From: an uncultured Collinsella sp.
Lineage (GTDB): Bacteria > Actinomycetota > Coriobacteriia > Coriobacteriales > Coriobacteriaceae
Reading direction: 5' to 3'
Length of the DNA stretch: 64,000 nucleotides
NCBI GenBank assembly: GCA_900541725.1
Contig: UQLB01000009.1
Span: 10,192-74,191 of the forward strand
Below, one piece after another: positions 1-8,516 of the stretch. Each line of letters starts with the position of its first letter. Position 1 is the stretch's first letter. The notes under the pieces are model-generated. The model saw nothing but the letters and a program-made list of their open reading frames with translations. It made no database searches and had not been told where the DNA came from. The position numbers were made by a program, and so were the translations under genes.

Positions 1-50
1 CATTTTTGCCATTATTTGGCCACGGACCTTGAAATAAGGGGTCCTTAGGG

Positions 51-132
51 TTCGAATCCCATGCGCTGGGCCCAAACAAAAAACGGTCCCCTTGCGAGGA
101 CCGTTTCCAATTCAGTGGTGGGCGATGAGGGA
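51..132. repeat. tRNA-end/terminator module, copy 1
   Basis: This is the first of two 82-bp modules with the same layout (second copy at 237-318). It opens with a T-arm-like GGGTTCGAATCCC on the + strand. Next comes a hairpin (CGGTCC 84-89 with GGACCG 98-103) with an A-rich left flank, so it works as a terminator read on the minus strand. The module ends with 17 bases identical to the minus-strand 3' end of tRNA-Val (TCCCTCATCGCCCACCA, 116-132 in complement). The T stem keeps only three pairs and no cloverleaf can be drawn, so this is probably a decayed tRNA end. It could also be an attachment-site remnant. Confidence 0.55.
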
Positions 133-236
133 TGTCCGCGTGCGGCTGGCGCCGCCCGCATCCGCTTCGTCGCTCCGCTCCTCGCGTGCTGCGCTGGAAA
201 ACGCTTCGCGTTTCCTCAGCTTCGCACCCTGTCGGG
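133..236. other. Spacer between tRNA-end modules
   Basis: This stretch is GC-rich and non-coding as far as I can see. It contains a short palindrome (GGAAAACGCTTCGCGTTTCC region, 196-215) and no credible gene. It separates the two modules and may be a deletion scar or the remnant of something inserted into the 3' end of a tRNA. Confidence 0.4.
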
Positions 237-318
237 TTCGAATCCCTCTGCGATGGGTCCAAAAAAGAAAGGCCCCCATTGCTGGGAGCCTATCAAATCA
301 GTGGTGGGCGATGAGGGA
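237..318. repeat. tRNA-end/terminator module, copy 2
   Basis: This is the second 82-bp module. It has the T-arm-like GGGTTCGAATCCC on the + strand, a terminator hairpin (261-291) and the 3' end of the intact tRNA-Val gene on the minus strand. The two copies match closely at both ends (ttcgaatccc and cagtggtgggcgatgaggga), while the hairpins between differ in sequence but keep their shape. Confidence 0.55.
261..291 (-). terminator. Terminator of tRNA-Val
   Basis: Read on the minus strand, AGGCTCCC and GGGGGCCT form a hairpin followed by TTTCTTTTTT. It lies 11 bases beyond the encoded CCA of tRNA-Val, so it is a standard intrinsic terminator. Confidence 0.8.
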
Positions 319-377
319 TTCGAACCCCCAGCCTTGTGCGTGTAAAGCACCTGCGCTAACCGTTGCGCCAATCGCCC
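302..377 (-). tRNA. tRNA-Val (anticodon UAC)
   Basis: Read on the minus strand this gives a 76-base cloverleaf. The acceptor stem GGGCGAT pairs with ATCGCCC, the T arm is GGGGG-TTCGAAT-CCCTC, and the anticodon loop CTTTACAC carries TAC. The 3' CCA is encoded. A -10-like TATACT lies upstream on the minus strand (388-393). Confidence 0.93.
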
Positions 378-564
378 GTGCGGAGAGAGTATAGCAAAAC
401 AATCGCCTCATTCACCTCATATCCATTAAAGGTAACTCGCGCGTGTCACAGCGGAGCTGATTCAGTTGAGATTGCCTGAACATTCCGCCCCTCTTTACGC
501 CCTCGGGTATACTCAAAAGCTACTGATTCGATTTGATGCCCAGCAACAGCAGAGGGGATAGTAT
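378..564. promoter_or_regulatory. Divergent promoter region tRNA-Val / asnB
   Basis: The region holds a minus-strand -10 TATACT (388-393) for tRNA-Val and a plus-strand TATACT (508-513) about 50 bases before asnB. No clear -35 element or operator could be assigned. asnB has a ribosome site AGGGG just before its ATG. Confidence 0.4.
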
Positions 565-2445
565 ATGTGCGGTTTTGTCGGTTTTGTCGGTGGGACGGAT
601 AACCAATCCGAGGTGCTCACCAAGATGATGGACCGCATCGTCCATCGCGGTCCCGACATGGGCGGTCAGTTTATCGACGGCCGCGTTGCCCTGGGCTTCC
701 GCCGCCTGTCGATCCTCGACCTGACCGAGGCCGGCGCTCAGCCCATGGCCAATGAGGACGGCAGCGTCGTCATTGTCTTCAACGGCGAGATCTACAACTT
801 CCAAGAACTCCGTTCCGAGCTCGAGGCCAAGGGCTACAAGTTCCACTGCGGCGCCGACACCGAGAGCCTCCTGCACGGCTACGAGGAGTGGGGCGAGGCC
901 GTACTCGATCGTCTGCGCGGTATGTACGCCTTCGTCATCTGGGACAAAAAGAAGAACAAGCTTTTTGGCGCCCGCGACATCTTTGGCATCAAGCCGCTCT
1001 ACTACTATCCCATGGCCGATGCGGGCGACGGCGCTCCGGGCGTGCTCTTTGGTTCCGAGATCAAGAGCTTCCTGGACTACCCGCACTTCCACAAGGCGGT
1101 CAACAAAAAGGCTCTGCGTCCGTACATGACGCTGCAGTATTCGGCGACTGAGGAGACCTTCTTCGAGGGTGTCTACAAGCTGCCGCCGGCGCACTACTTT
1201 ACCGTCGATATCCCGACCGGCAAGATGAACATCGAGCGCTACTGGGATTGCGATTACTCTGCCGTCGAGAAGCCGTTCGAAGAGTATGTCGATGAGCTGG
1301 ACGAGGTCGTGCACGAGAGTGTCGAGGCCCATCGCATCGCCGACGTCAAGGTCGCGTCGTTCCTCTCCGGTGGCGTCGACTCCAGCTACATTGCCGCTTG
1401 CCTCATGCCCGACAAGACCTTCTCGGTGGGCTTTGACTACAAGAACTTCAACGAGACCAACTACGCCAAGGAGCTTTCCGATAAGCTCGGCGTCGAGAAC
1501 GTTCGCAAGATGATTACCGCCGACGAGTTCTTCGGTGCGCTCGAGGACATCCAGTATCACATGGACGAGCCGCAGTCCAACCTGTCTTCCGTGCCGCTGT
1601 GGTTCTTGGCCGAGATGGCCCGCAAGGACGTTACCGTCGTGCTTTCGGGCGAAGGCGCCGACGAGCTCTTTGGCGGCTACGCCTACTACGAGGACACGGT
1701 CCCGGTGCGCAAGTACAAAAAGATGGTGCCGCTGCCCATCCGTCGCGCGCTCGGTAACCTGGCGCTGCATATGCCGTACTTCAAGGGACATAACTTCCTG
1801 GTCAAGGGTGCCGAGATCCCCGAGAAGTCGTTCCTGGGACAGGCTCTGGTATGGCCGGAGCGCGAGGTCGACGGCGTGCTCAAGCCCGAGTACAACACCG
1901 GCGACGGCGCCTTTGAGCTCGCTGCACCCATCTACGCACGCGTGAAGGGTCAGCCCGAACTGGTCAAGAAGCAGTACCTGGACATGAACATGTGGCTCCC
2001 GGGCGACATTCTGCTCAAGGCCGACAAGATGTGCATGGCGCACTCGCTGGAGCTGCGCGTGCCCTTCCTGGACCGCAAAGTCATGGAGTTCGCCGAGCAC
2101 ATTCCCGATCGCTACCGCATCAACGAGAACGGCAACAAGCAGGTACTCCGCCACGCTGCCAACAAGTCGCTGCCCGATGAGTGGGCCACCCGTCCCAAGG
2201 TGGGCTTCCCGGTGCCGATTGTCTACTGGCTGCGCGAGCAAAAGTGGTACGACTATGTCAAGGAGTACTTCACCGCGCCGTGGGCAAGCGAGTTCTTCAA
2301 TACCGACGAGCTCATGCACCTGCTCGATCTGCACTTTGCGGGCAAGGGCGATTTCCAGCGCAAGATCTATACGCCGCTCGTGTTCCTAGTGTGGTACAAG
2401 CGCTTCTTTATCGACGAGGACCAGCCCGCTGTTCAGGCTGCCTAG
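565..2445 (+). CDS. asnB: Asparagine synthase (glutamine-hydrolysing)
   Basis: The protein makes asparagine from aspartate, glutamine and ATP in the cytoplasm. It has 626 residues, the usual size. The start MCGFVGFV exposes Cys2, the N-terminal nucleophile of the class II glutaminase domain (about 1-210). The synthetase domain follows, with the ATP-binding PP-loop SGGVDSS near residue 268 and a conserved SGEGADELFGGY stretch. The ATG follows AGAGGGGATAGT. The gene stands alone and ends at a clear terminator. Close relatives amidate other acceptors, but the full-length two-domain form and housekeeping setting favour AsnB. Confidence 0.92.
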   Translation: MCGFVGFVGGTDNQSEVLTKMMDRIVHRGPDMGGQFIDGRVALGFRRLSILDLTEAGAQPMANEDGSVVIVFNGEIYNFQELRSELEAKGYKFHCGADTESLLHGYEEWGEAVLDRLRGMYAFVIWDKKKNKLFGARDIFGIKPLYYYPMADAGDGAPGVLFGSEIKSFLDYPHFHKAVNKKALRPYMTLQYSATEETFFEGVYKLPPAHYFTVDIPTGKMNIERYWDCDYSAVEKPFEEYVDELDEVVHESVEAHRIADVKVASFLSGGVDSSYIAACLMPDKTFSVGFDYKNFNETNYAKELSDKLGVENVRKMITADEFFGALEDIQYHMDEPQSNLSSVPLWFLAEMARKDVTVVLSGEGADELFGGYAYYEDTVPVRKYKKMVPLPIRRALGNLALHMPYFKGHNFLVKGAEIPEKSFLGQALVWPEREVDGVLKPEYNTGDGAFELAAPIYARVKGQPELVKKQYLDMNMWLPGDILLKADKMCMAHSLELRVPFLDRKVMEFAEHIPDRYRINENGNKQVLRHAANKSLPDEWATRPKVGFPVPIVYWLREQKWYDYVKEYFTAPWASEFFNTDELMHLLDLHFAGKGDFQRKIYTPLVFLVWYKRFFIDEDQPAVQAA

Positions 2446-2470
2446 CCTCGGCTTACGAACGCCTGCGCGT

Positions 2471-2495
2471 AACGGCTCCTCCGGGAGCCGTTTTT
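2471..2495 (+). terminator. Terminator after asnB
   Basis: CGGCTCC (2473-2479) pairs with GGAGCCG (2484-2490), followed by five T. The hairpin begins 26 bases after the asnB stop. Confidence 0.85.
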
Positions 2496-2556
2496 GCGTG
2501 GGTGCGTTTCAGTTACTATAAAACCGTCCCTGCCAAATGGCTGAGAAAGGTGAAAG

Positions 2557-4119
2557 ATGCACCATTCGGATTCCGCGACCGTGACCACGGTCGATACGCT
2601 TGCCAAGCTTCTCGATGTGTGCGGCGAGCTGCGCGCATCAGAGCAGGTTGACGAGCGCGCCGTGACCGGCTGCTCGTTTGATTCGCGCGCGGTCTCGGCA
2701 GGTGACGTATTCTTTTGCAAAGGTGCTGCCTTTAAGCCCGCGTTTTTGAGCATGGCGCTCGATGCGGGCGCCGTCGCATTTGTGTGCGAGGAGTCGCTGG
2801 TCGAGTCTCTGGAGCCGCTGGCGCAGGAGAGCGGTGCTGCGATGCTGGTTGTTGATAGTGTTCGCACGGCCATGGCCCTGTTGCCGCCGGAGGTCTACGA
2901 CCGTCCCGACCACGACGTCAAGATCGTGGGCATCACCGGCACCAAGGGAAAGACCACGGCCGCTTTTATGCTCCAGTCCATCATCAAGGCGGCGGGCGAG
3001 TCCTGCGGCATGATCGGCTCGGTGAGTACCGACGATGGTATCGAGTGCTACGAGAGCACCAACACCACGCCCGAGGCCCCCGAGGTTTGGCGCCATATCG
3101 CCAACTGCCGCACGTCCGGTCGCCAGTCCATGGTCATGGAGGTCTCGAGCCAGGCGCTCAAGTACCAACGCGTCGAGAATCTGCCGTTTGACGTGGCGTG
3201 CTTCCTCAACATCGGCCGCGACCACATCTCGCCGATCGAACACCCCACGTTTGAGGATTATTTTGAGAGCAAGCTTAGGATCTTTGACCAGGCAAAGACC
3301 GCCGTGGTGAATCTGGGCACCGATGAGGTTGACCGTGTGCTAGAGGCAGCGTCGACGGCCGAGCGCTTGGTGACCGTTGGCGTCGAGCATCCCGAGGCAA
3401 GCCTGTGGGCGAGCGATGTCCGCATGCTCGGCTTTAACATCGAGTTCAACTTGCACGGCATGAGCGCCGACGAGCCCGAGGCGGGGGAGAAGGTCCTGCT
3501 GGGTATCGCGGGCGACTTTAACGTGGAAAACGCGCTGGTCGCTATCGCCGCTGCGCGCGAGATCGGCATCGGTATCGAGGCTATCAAGAAGGGCCTCTCC
3601 AAACTGCGTGTGCCGGGCCGCATGGAGGTCGTGGAGTCGAAGGACGGCCGCGTGATCTGCGTCGTTGACTATGCGCACAACCAGCTTTCGTTCCGTTCGC
3701 TTTTCTCGTCGGTCAAGCGCGCGTTTCCCGCTAGCCCCGTCATTGCGCTGTTTGGCGCCGCCGGCGGCAAGGCGCAGGAGCGCCGCGAGCAATTGCCACG
3801 CGAGGCCGCACCGTATTCCGACCTGATGATCTTTACGAACGAGGATCCAGCTCACGAGGACCCGATGAAGGTCTGTCGCGAGCTTGCCGAGCATGTTCCC
3901 GACGATACGCCGAACAAGATCATCCTCGACCGCGAAGCCGCTGTGCATGCGGCGTTCAAGGCGGCGCGCGAGGAGTACGTCAACTCCGATGCTCCCACCA
4001 TTGTCTTGCTGCTGGCAAAGGGTGACGAGGAGCTCATGCACGTGGGCGACGAGTTCGTGCCCATCGAGAGCGACCTTTCGCTGGCCAATCGCCTGATCGA
4101 TGTTACCCAGTTTGACTAA
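2557..4119 (+). CDS. murE: UDP-N-acetylmuramyl-tripeptide synthetase (MurE)
   Basis: MurE adds the third amino acid to UDP-MurNAc-L-Ala-D-Glu in peptidoglycan precursor synthesis. The 520-residue protein has the Mur ligase layout: an N-terminal UDP-binding domain, the ATP loop GITGTKGKTTAAF, the TTPEAP substrate stretch and a C-terminal ligase domain. The position that reads DNPR in meso-diaminopimelate-adding enzymes reads EDPA here (Glu429-Ala432). This is closer to the D(D/N)P(N/A) form described for L-lysine-adding enzymes, so the third residue may be lysine or another diamino acid. The ATG follows AGAAAGGTGAAAG. The next gene is about 100 bases away. Confidence 0.9.
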   Translation: MHHSDSATVTTVDTLAKLLDVCGELRASEQVDERAVTGCSFDSRAVSAGDVFFCKGAAFKPAFLSMALDAGAVAFVCEESLVESLEPLAQESGAAMLVVDSVRTAMALLPPEVYDRPDHDVKIVGITGTKGKTTAAFMLQSIIKAAGESCGMIGSVSTDDGIECYESTNTTPEAPEVWRHIANCRTSGRQSMVMEVSSQALKYQRVENLPFDVACFLNIGRDHISPIEHPTFEDYFESKLRIFDQAKTAVVNLGTDEVDRVLEAASTAERLVTVGVEHPEASLWASDVRMLGFNIEFNLHGMSADEPEAGEKVLLGIAGDFNVENALVAIAAAREIGIGIEAIKKGLSKLRVPGRMEVVESKDGRVICVVDYAHNQLSFRSLFSSVKRAFPASPVIALFGAAGGKAQERREQLPREAAPYSDLMIFTNEDPAHEDPMKVCRELAEHVPDDTPNKIILDREAAVHAAFKAAREEYVNSDAPTIVLLLAKGDEELMHVGDEFVPIESDLSLANRLIDVTQFD

Positions 4120-4226
4120 TGAACCATGATGGCGGCGGCGCCCTGAGTGCGCTGTCGCCATAAGCGTGTTCCCTCAATCAAAACATGCCGTCCAAGTCCA
4201 AACCCTTCTACGTAAACGGAGTAACC

Positions 4227-5138
4227 ATGTCCCACAATACCCTGCCGACCGTCGCTGAGCTTTCGGGCGAGATGCGCGAGCGCTTGGCCAAGGTCAAATA
4301 CGTCTTTACCGACCTGGATGCCACGATGCTCGCACCCGGCTCGTGCGTGCTGCGCGACAACGACGGCAACCCCTCGACCAAACTCGTCGAGGCCGTCGTG
4401 GCGCTCGCTCGTGCTGGCATTCAGGTGGTTCCCACCTCGGGCCGCAACCGTACCATGATCCACGAGGACGCGCGCGTGCTCGGCCTCAACTCCTACATTG
4501 GTGAGATGGGCGGCCTGGTTATGTACGACCTCAAGGCCAACGATTGGGAGTATCTGACCGGCGACATGCCTTACGACCCCGTCTGCGGCCTTACTCCGCA
4601 CCAGGTGATCGAGCAGACCGGCGTGTGCGAGAAGATCCTTGCCCGCTGGCCGCACAAGATCGAGTATCACAACGACATGTCGACCGGCTACAAGTACCGC
4701 GAGGTCACCGTCGGCATGCGCGGCGATGTGCCCGACAATGAGGTCCAGGCCATCCTGGACGAGGCCGGCTGCGGCCTGGTGTGGGCCTGTAACGGTCACC
4801 TGACGCATCTGTCCAAGCCGACGACGCTCGAGCTCGATCGCGTCGAGGACGGTCGCGCATTCAACATCAACCCCGCGGGTCTCAACAAGGGCGTCGCCAT
4901 TGCGCACTTCTGCGAGCACCTGGGGATCGAGCGCGAGGAGACGTTGGCGCTCGGCGACTCCGAGTCCGACTTCTACATGGCCGATCACGTGGGCACGTTC
5001 TGCCTGGTCGAGAATGGCCTGACGAGCGCCGGCGCGCCCGAGTTCCTGGCTGCTTGCGAGAACGCTTTCGTTACGCGCGGCAAAATTGTCGACGGTTGGG
5101 CGGCGACGGCAGAGCTGCTGGTCGCGGCGCGTTCGTAG
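4227..5138 (+). CDS. HAD-superfamily hydrolase (Cof-like)
   Basis: This is a 303-residue soluble haloacid-dehalogenase-type phosphatase. Motif I is FTDLDATM (DxD nucleophile pair, the usual G replaced by A), followed by PTSGRNRTM (motif II). Motif IV is LGDSESDFYMAD near the C-terminus. A cap between motifs II and III fits the Cof/type IIB group, many of which remove phosphate from sugar phosphates or nucleotides; the substrate cannot be read from sequence. The ATG at 4227 is chosen because ACGGAG precedes it. An upstream in-frame ATG (4185) lacks a ribosome site. The gene lies between murE and murI in the same direction. Confidence 0.72.
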   Translation: MSHNTLPTVAELSGEMRERLAKVKYVFTDLDATMLAPGSCVLRDNDGNPSTKLVEAVVALARAGIQVVPTSGRNRTMIHEDARVLGLNSYIGEMGGLVMYDLKANDWEYLTGDMPYDPVCGLTPHQVIEQTGVCEKILARWPHKIEYHNDMSTGYKYREVTVGMRGDVPDNEVQAILDEAGCGLVWACNGHLTHLSKPTTLELDRVEDGRAFNINPAGLNKGVAIAHFCEHLGIEREETLALGDSESDFYMADHVGTFCLVENGLTSAGAPEFLAACENAFVTRGKIVDGWAATAELLVAARS

Positions 5139-5189
5139 CGCGGCGTCGCCGCACTTGGACATGTCTTTTCGAGAGAGACTGGTGAGGTA

Positions 5190-6074
5190 ATGTCCGATAT
5201 CGAGAATTCGGCAGGTGACACGCGCCCGATTGGCGTGTTCGATTCTGGGTTGGGCGGTCTGACGGTTGCGCGCGCGATTGCGACGGCGTTGCCGCACGAG
5301 TCCGTCTACTACTTTGGCGACACCAAGCGCTGCCCCTACGGCACCCGTACCGAGGATGAGGTGCGCTCGTTTGCGTTGCAGGCGGGTCGTTGGCTTTCGA
5401 AGCACGACGTCAAGATTATGGTCATCGCCTGCAACACGGCGACCGCTGCGGCCTTGCGTCTGGCCCAGCAGGTGCTCGACGTTCCCGTGATCGGTGTGAT
5501 CGCGCCGGGTGCCCGTGCGGCAATCAACAGCACGCGTACGCGTCGCGTGGGCGTGCTCGCCACCAACCTCACCATTCGCTCGGGCGCCTACACGCGCGCC
5601 ATTCAGGACCTGGATGCCGGCGTCGATGTATACGGCTGTCCTGCCTCGAGCTTTGTCGAGGTTGTCGAACACGAGCTCGCCTCGGGTGCACATCTGCAGG
5701 AACAGTGGCTTGAGAACGAGGACATCTTCGATACGCCTGCCGTGCGTGCGCTGGTGGGTGCCACGGTTGAGCCGCTGCGCGACCACGGTATCGATACCGT
5801 GGTGCTCGGCTGTACGCATTTTCCGCTGTTGGTGGGACCTATCCGGCATGCGCTGGGGCCTGGGGTGCGCGTCGTGAGTTCCGCCGAGGAGACCACGCGC
5901 GAGCTGACCGATATCCTCACGCGCCGCGAGCAGCTGGCGGGCGACGCCGCCGAGCCGCAGCATCGTTTTGCCACGACGGCCGATAACATTGCCGAGTTTG
6001 CGGTGGCGGGCAGCTTTATCTTTGGACAGCCGCTCAAGAGCATCGAACATATCGATATCGATGAGCTGAAATAG
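5190..6074 (+). CDS. murI: Glutamate racemase
   Basis: The enzyme makes D-glutamate for peptidoglycan by cofactor-independent racemisation. It has 294 residues, a little longer than average. The two catalytic cysteines sit in the expected motifs, IACNTATAAA and VLGCTHFPLL, and the N-terminus shows the family signature GVFDSGLGGLTV. The ATG follows GGTGAGGTA. The order murI-rph-rdgB parallels racE-rph-rdgB of Bacillus subtilis, where gerM lies between. Confidence 0.94.
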   Translation: MSDIENSAGDTRPIGVFDSGLGGLTVARAIATALPHESVYYFGDTKRCPYGTRTEDEVRSFALQAGRWLSKHDVKIMVIACNTATAAALRLAQQVLDVPVIGVIAPGARAAINSTRTRRVGVLATNLTIRSGAYTRAIQDLDAGVDVYGCPASSFVEVVEHELASGAHLQEQWLENEDIFDTPAVRALVGATVEPLRDHGIDTVVLGCTHFPLLVGPIRHALGPGVRVVSSAEETTRELTDILTRREQLAGDAAEPQHRFATTADNIAEFAVAGSFIFGQPLKSIEHIDIDELK

Positions 6075-6128
6075 ATGTAAGGCAGCCGCCAAAGCCTTCG
6101 CCACATCTTTTGCCGAAAGGAAATTTCT

Positions 6129-6854
6129 ATGGAGTACATGCAGGTCAACCGCGCCAACGGTCGCGCCGCCAACGAGTTGCGCCCCGTTAAGCTCACCCGT
6201 GGTGTCATGAAGCACGCCCACGGCTCGTGTTTGGCCGAGTTCGGCGACACGCGCGTGCTGTGTGCCGCCACTATCGAGGAGGGCGTGCCGGGCTGGCGAA
6301 AAGGAGCTAAGGCCGGCTGGGTGACCGCGGAATACGCCATGCTGCCGGCGTCGACCGGCAAGCGCTGCAAGCGCGAGCACGCCAACCGCAAGGGTCGCTC
6401 CATGGAGATCGAGCGCCTCATTGGCCGCAGCCTGCGTACCGTCGTCAACATGAAGGCGCTCGGCGAGTACACCGTCACCGTCGACTGCGATGTGATTCAG
6501 GCCGATGGCGGCACGCGTACAGCGAGCATCACCGGCGCCTGGGTGGCGCTGCACGACGCCCTCGCCATGTGGGTCGAGGCGGGCAAGATCGAGCGCATCC
6601 CGCTTATCGGCCAGGTGGCTGCCATCTCCATGGGCGTTGTCGACGGCAATACGCTGCTTGACCTCGATTATTCCGAGGACAGCCATGCCGAGGTCGACAT
6701 GAACCTCGTCGCCACCGACACCGGTGAGATGATCGAGCTCCAGGGCACCGGCGAGCAGGCGCCCTTCGACCGCAAACGCCTCAACGCCCTGCTCGACCTG
6801 GGCGACAAGGGTATCGCCGAGCTCATCGAGCTTCAGCGCCAAGCCATCGCCTAA
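6129..6854 (+). CDS. rph: Ribonuclease PH
   Basis: A phosphate-dependent 3'-to-5' exoribonuclease that trims tRNA 3' ends. The protein has 241 residues, the standard size. It has the family opening RANGRAANELRPVKLTRG, the basic KRCKREHANRKGRSMEIERLIGRSLR segment and the DCDVIQADGGTRTASI core, and it appears intact. AAAGGA lies seven bases before the ATG. It is followed by rdgB across a 141-base gap that holds a palindromic repeat. Confidence 0.94.
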   Translation: MEYMQVNRANGRAANELRPVKLTRGVMKHAHGSCLAEFGDTRVLCAATIEEGVPGWRKGAKAGWVTAEYAMLPASTGKRCKREHANRKGRSMEIERLIGRSLRTVVNMKALGEYTVTVDCDVIQADGGTRTASITGAWVALHDALAMWVEAGKIERIPLIGQVAAISMGVVDGNTLLDLDYSEDSHAEVDMNLVATDTGEMIELQGTGEQAPFDRKRLNALLDLGDKGIAELIELQRQAIA

Positions 6855-6889
6855 CCTGCCAAAAAGGGACAGGTTAATTTTGGTAGGTT
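6853..6889. repeat. Palindromic element abutting the rph stop codon
   Basis: AACCTGCCAAAA (6853-6864) pairs with TTTTGGTAGGTT (6878-6889) with one G-U pair. GGGACAGG lies in the loop. It starts inside the rph stop codon. The loop motif recurs in other intergenic hairpins of the window. Confidence 0.5.
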
Positions 6890-6995
6890 TTATCTGCTGA
6901 AATGCTGCGTTGAAAGGTCCGATCGCCTGAGAGGGGAGAGGTCAAGTGCCCAAACGCCCCTCACGCGGCTTGCTATAGAGACAAGGAGGCCAGTC

Positions 6996-7637
6996 ATGGC
7001 ACTTGAGAAGATTGACATCGACACCCTCGACCCGGCGGCGACCATCGTCGTGGCAACGGGCAATGCCCATAAGCTCACCGAGATCGAGGCCATTTTGGGC
7101 AAGGTCATGCCCGAGGTGCGCTTTGTGGCGCTCGGCCAGCTGGGCGATTTTGAGGACCCCGAGGAAAACGGCACGACGTTTTTGGAGAACGCCATCATCA
7201 AGGCACAGGCTGCGGTCGAGGAGACGGGCCTTATGGCCATTGCCGATGATTCGGGCTTGGTCGTCGACGCGCTGGACGGTGAGCCCGGTGTGTATAGCGC
7301 GCGCTACGCGGGCATTCACGGCGACGATGCCGCCAACAACGCCAAGCTGCTCGTTAACTTGGAAGGCGTGGCAGACGAGGATCGCACCGCGCGTTTTATG
7401 AGTGTCGTCGCGCTCATCGACACGGATGGTCTGGTCACCTATGGTGAGGGCGCCTGCGAGGGCGTTATCGCGCACGAGGGCCGCGGCGATCACGGCTTTG
7501 GCTACGACCCGCTGTTCCTGCCGGTCGACACGCCGGGCAAGACCATGGCCGAGCTGACGGCGGACGAGAAGAACGCCATCAGCCATCGTTTCCACGCGCT
7601 CGAGCATCTGTCCGCCAAGCTGACGGGCGAGGAGTAG
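6996..7637 (+). CDS. rdgB: XTP/dITP diphosphatase (RdgB/HAM1)
   Basis: A house-cleaning nucleotide pyrophosphatase that hydrolyses ITP, dITP and XTP to monophosphates. The protein has 213 residues with the HAM1 signature IVVATGNAHKLTEIEAIL, the metal and substrate region LMAIADDSGLVVDAL and the GDHGFGYDPLF motif. The ATG follows AAGGAGG. The adjacent dtd starts only 3 bases after the stop, suggesting one mRNA. Confidence 0.93.
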   Translation: MALEKIDIDTLDPAATIVVATGNAHKLTEIEAILGKVMPEVRFVALGQLGDFEDPEENGTTFLENAIIKAQAAVEETGLMAIADDSGLVVDALDGEPGVYSARYAGIHGDDAANNAKLLVNLEGVADEDRTARFMSVVALIDTDGLVTYGEGACEGVIAHEGRGDHGFGYDPLFLPVDTPGKTMAELTADEKNAISHRFHALEHLSAKLTGEE

Positions 7638-7640
7638 ACC

Positions 7641-8087
7641 GTGCGTGCGGTGGTGCAGCGCGTGCTCAACGCCGGCGTGACGGTCGACGGCGAGTGCGTG
7701 GGCCGCATTGGACGCGGCTACCTGGTGCTGCTGGGTGTGGGCCATGGCGATACGCGTGCCGAGGCCGACAAGCTGTGGGGCAAGCTCCGCGGGCTGCGTA
7801 TCAACGAGGACGAGAACGGCAAGACCAACCTGGCACTTGCCGATGTCGACGGCGAGGTGCTCGTGGTGTCGCAGTTCACGCTGTTTGCCGACTGCCGCCA
7901 CGGCCGCCGTCCGTCGTTTACGGATGCCGGCGCCCCCGATGTCGCCAACGAGCTCTACGAGTACTTCTTGACGCTTGTGCGCGAGGACGTCGAGCAAGTA
8001 GCACATGGCATCTTCGGCGCCGATATGAAAGTCGATCTTGTCAACGACGGTCCGTTCACCATCGTCTTGGACACCGATAGTCTGTAA
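7641..8087 (+). CDS. dtd: D-aminoacyl-tRNA deacylase
   Basis: The enzyme removes D-amino acids from mischarged tRNA in the cytoplasm. It has 148 residues, typical for Dtd. It begins MRAVVQRVLNAGVTVDGE and contains the catalytic-loop motif VVSQFTLFADCRHGRRPSF (SQFTL) plus an AP motif (DAGAPDVANELY, consensus GP). The start is GTG, placed 3 bases after the rdgB stop, with the GGCGAGGAG of the rdgB tail as ribosome site. Confidence 0.93.
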   Translation: MRAVVQRVLNAGVTVDGECVGRIGRGYLVLLGVGHGDTRAEADKLWGKLRGLRINEDENGKTNLALADVDGEVLVVSQFTLFADCRHGRRPSFTDAGAPDVANELYEYFLTLVREDVEQVAHGIFGADMKVDLVNDGPFTIVLDTDSL

Positions 8088-8120
8088 GTAGTCAATTTGG
8101 GACCGGGCTTTTTTAGCTAC

Positions 8121-8150
8121 TTGCGTATGGCCACAACAGGGTGCTATAGT
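8121..8150 (+). promoter_or_regulatory. Promoter of veg-ispE
   Basis: -35 TTGCGT (8121-8126), an 18-base spacer and -10 TATAGT (8145-8150). A small hairpin AGGGG/CCCCT with five T (8171-8190) lies between the promoter and the veg start and could attenuate or cap the leader. Confidence 0.6.
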
Positions 8151-8217
8151 ATTAGAGTTTTGTCTATCTTAGGGGTATTATCCCCTTTTTGAATTGCACC
8201 TTCTGGAGGCCCTGTTC

Positions 8218-8514
8218 ATGGAAGAGATGGAAGTCAATCACGTCGACGACATTCACGAGAAGCTGACCGATATGGTGGGCGATCGCGTTAAGGTGAAGGC
8301 CAACATGGGCCGCACCCGCGTCGTCGAGCGCATGGGCACCATCAAGAGCGTCCATCCGGCAGTCTTTATCGTCGAGGTCGACGAGCGCCGTGGCCGCAAG
8401 TCGCGTCAGTCCTACCAGTATATTGATGTTCTCACCGGCCAGGTCGAGCTGTTCGACCCCGAGAGCGGCGAGCACATTTTTACCCCGCTCGGCAATCAGC
8501 TCGAGGAGCACTAG
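8218..8514 (+). CDS. veg: Veg family protein
   Basis: A 98-residue small, highly expressed protein family (DUF1021) found across Gram-positive bacteria. In Bacillus subtilis Veg is linked to biofilm matrix control. The core MVGDRVKVKANMGRTRVVER and the FIVEVDERRGRKSRQSYQY strand region match the family and suggest a small beta-barrel. The ATG at 8218 is preferred because GGAGG lies 10 bases before it. A veg gene just before ispE is conserved with Bacillus, where one small gene lies between. ispE follows after 2 bases. Confidence 0.85.
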   Translation: MEEMEVNHVDDIHEKLTDMVGDRVKVKANMGRTRVVERMGTIKSVHPAVFIVEVDERRGRKSRQSYQYIDVLTGQVELFDPESGEHIFTPLGNQLEEH

Positions 8515-8516
8515 CG

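Noticed and set aside
1..75. A complete + strand tRNA ending near base 75
   Set aside because: The T-arm-like GGGTTCGAATCCC has only three stem pairs and no acceptor partner in the visible sequence. The part left of base 1 is missing, so it is not called.
61..394. Short frames across the tRNA-end modules
   Set aside because: They run through terminators and a tRNA gene, so they are not coding.
520..2334. Open frame of 604 codons on the minus strand opposite asnB
   Set aside because: It lies wholly opposite a well-supported gene, has a low-complexity Leu/Val/Arg/Asp-rich translation and no family motif. It is a by-product of GC-rich codon use.
4116..6842. Open frame of 908 codons on the minus strand across the HAD, murI and rph genes
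   Set aside because: It covers three real genes and their gaps, lacks a ribosome site and recognisable domains. It is an antisense shadow.
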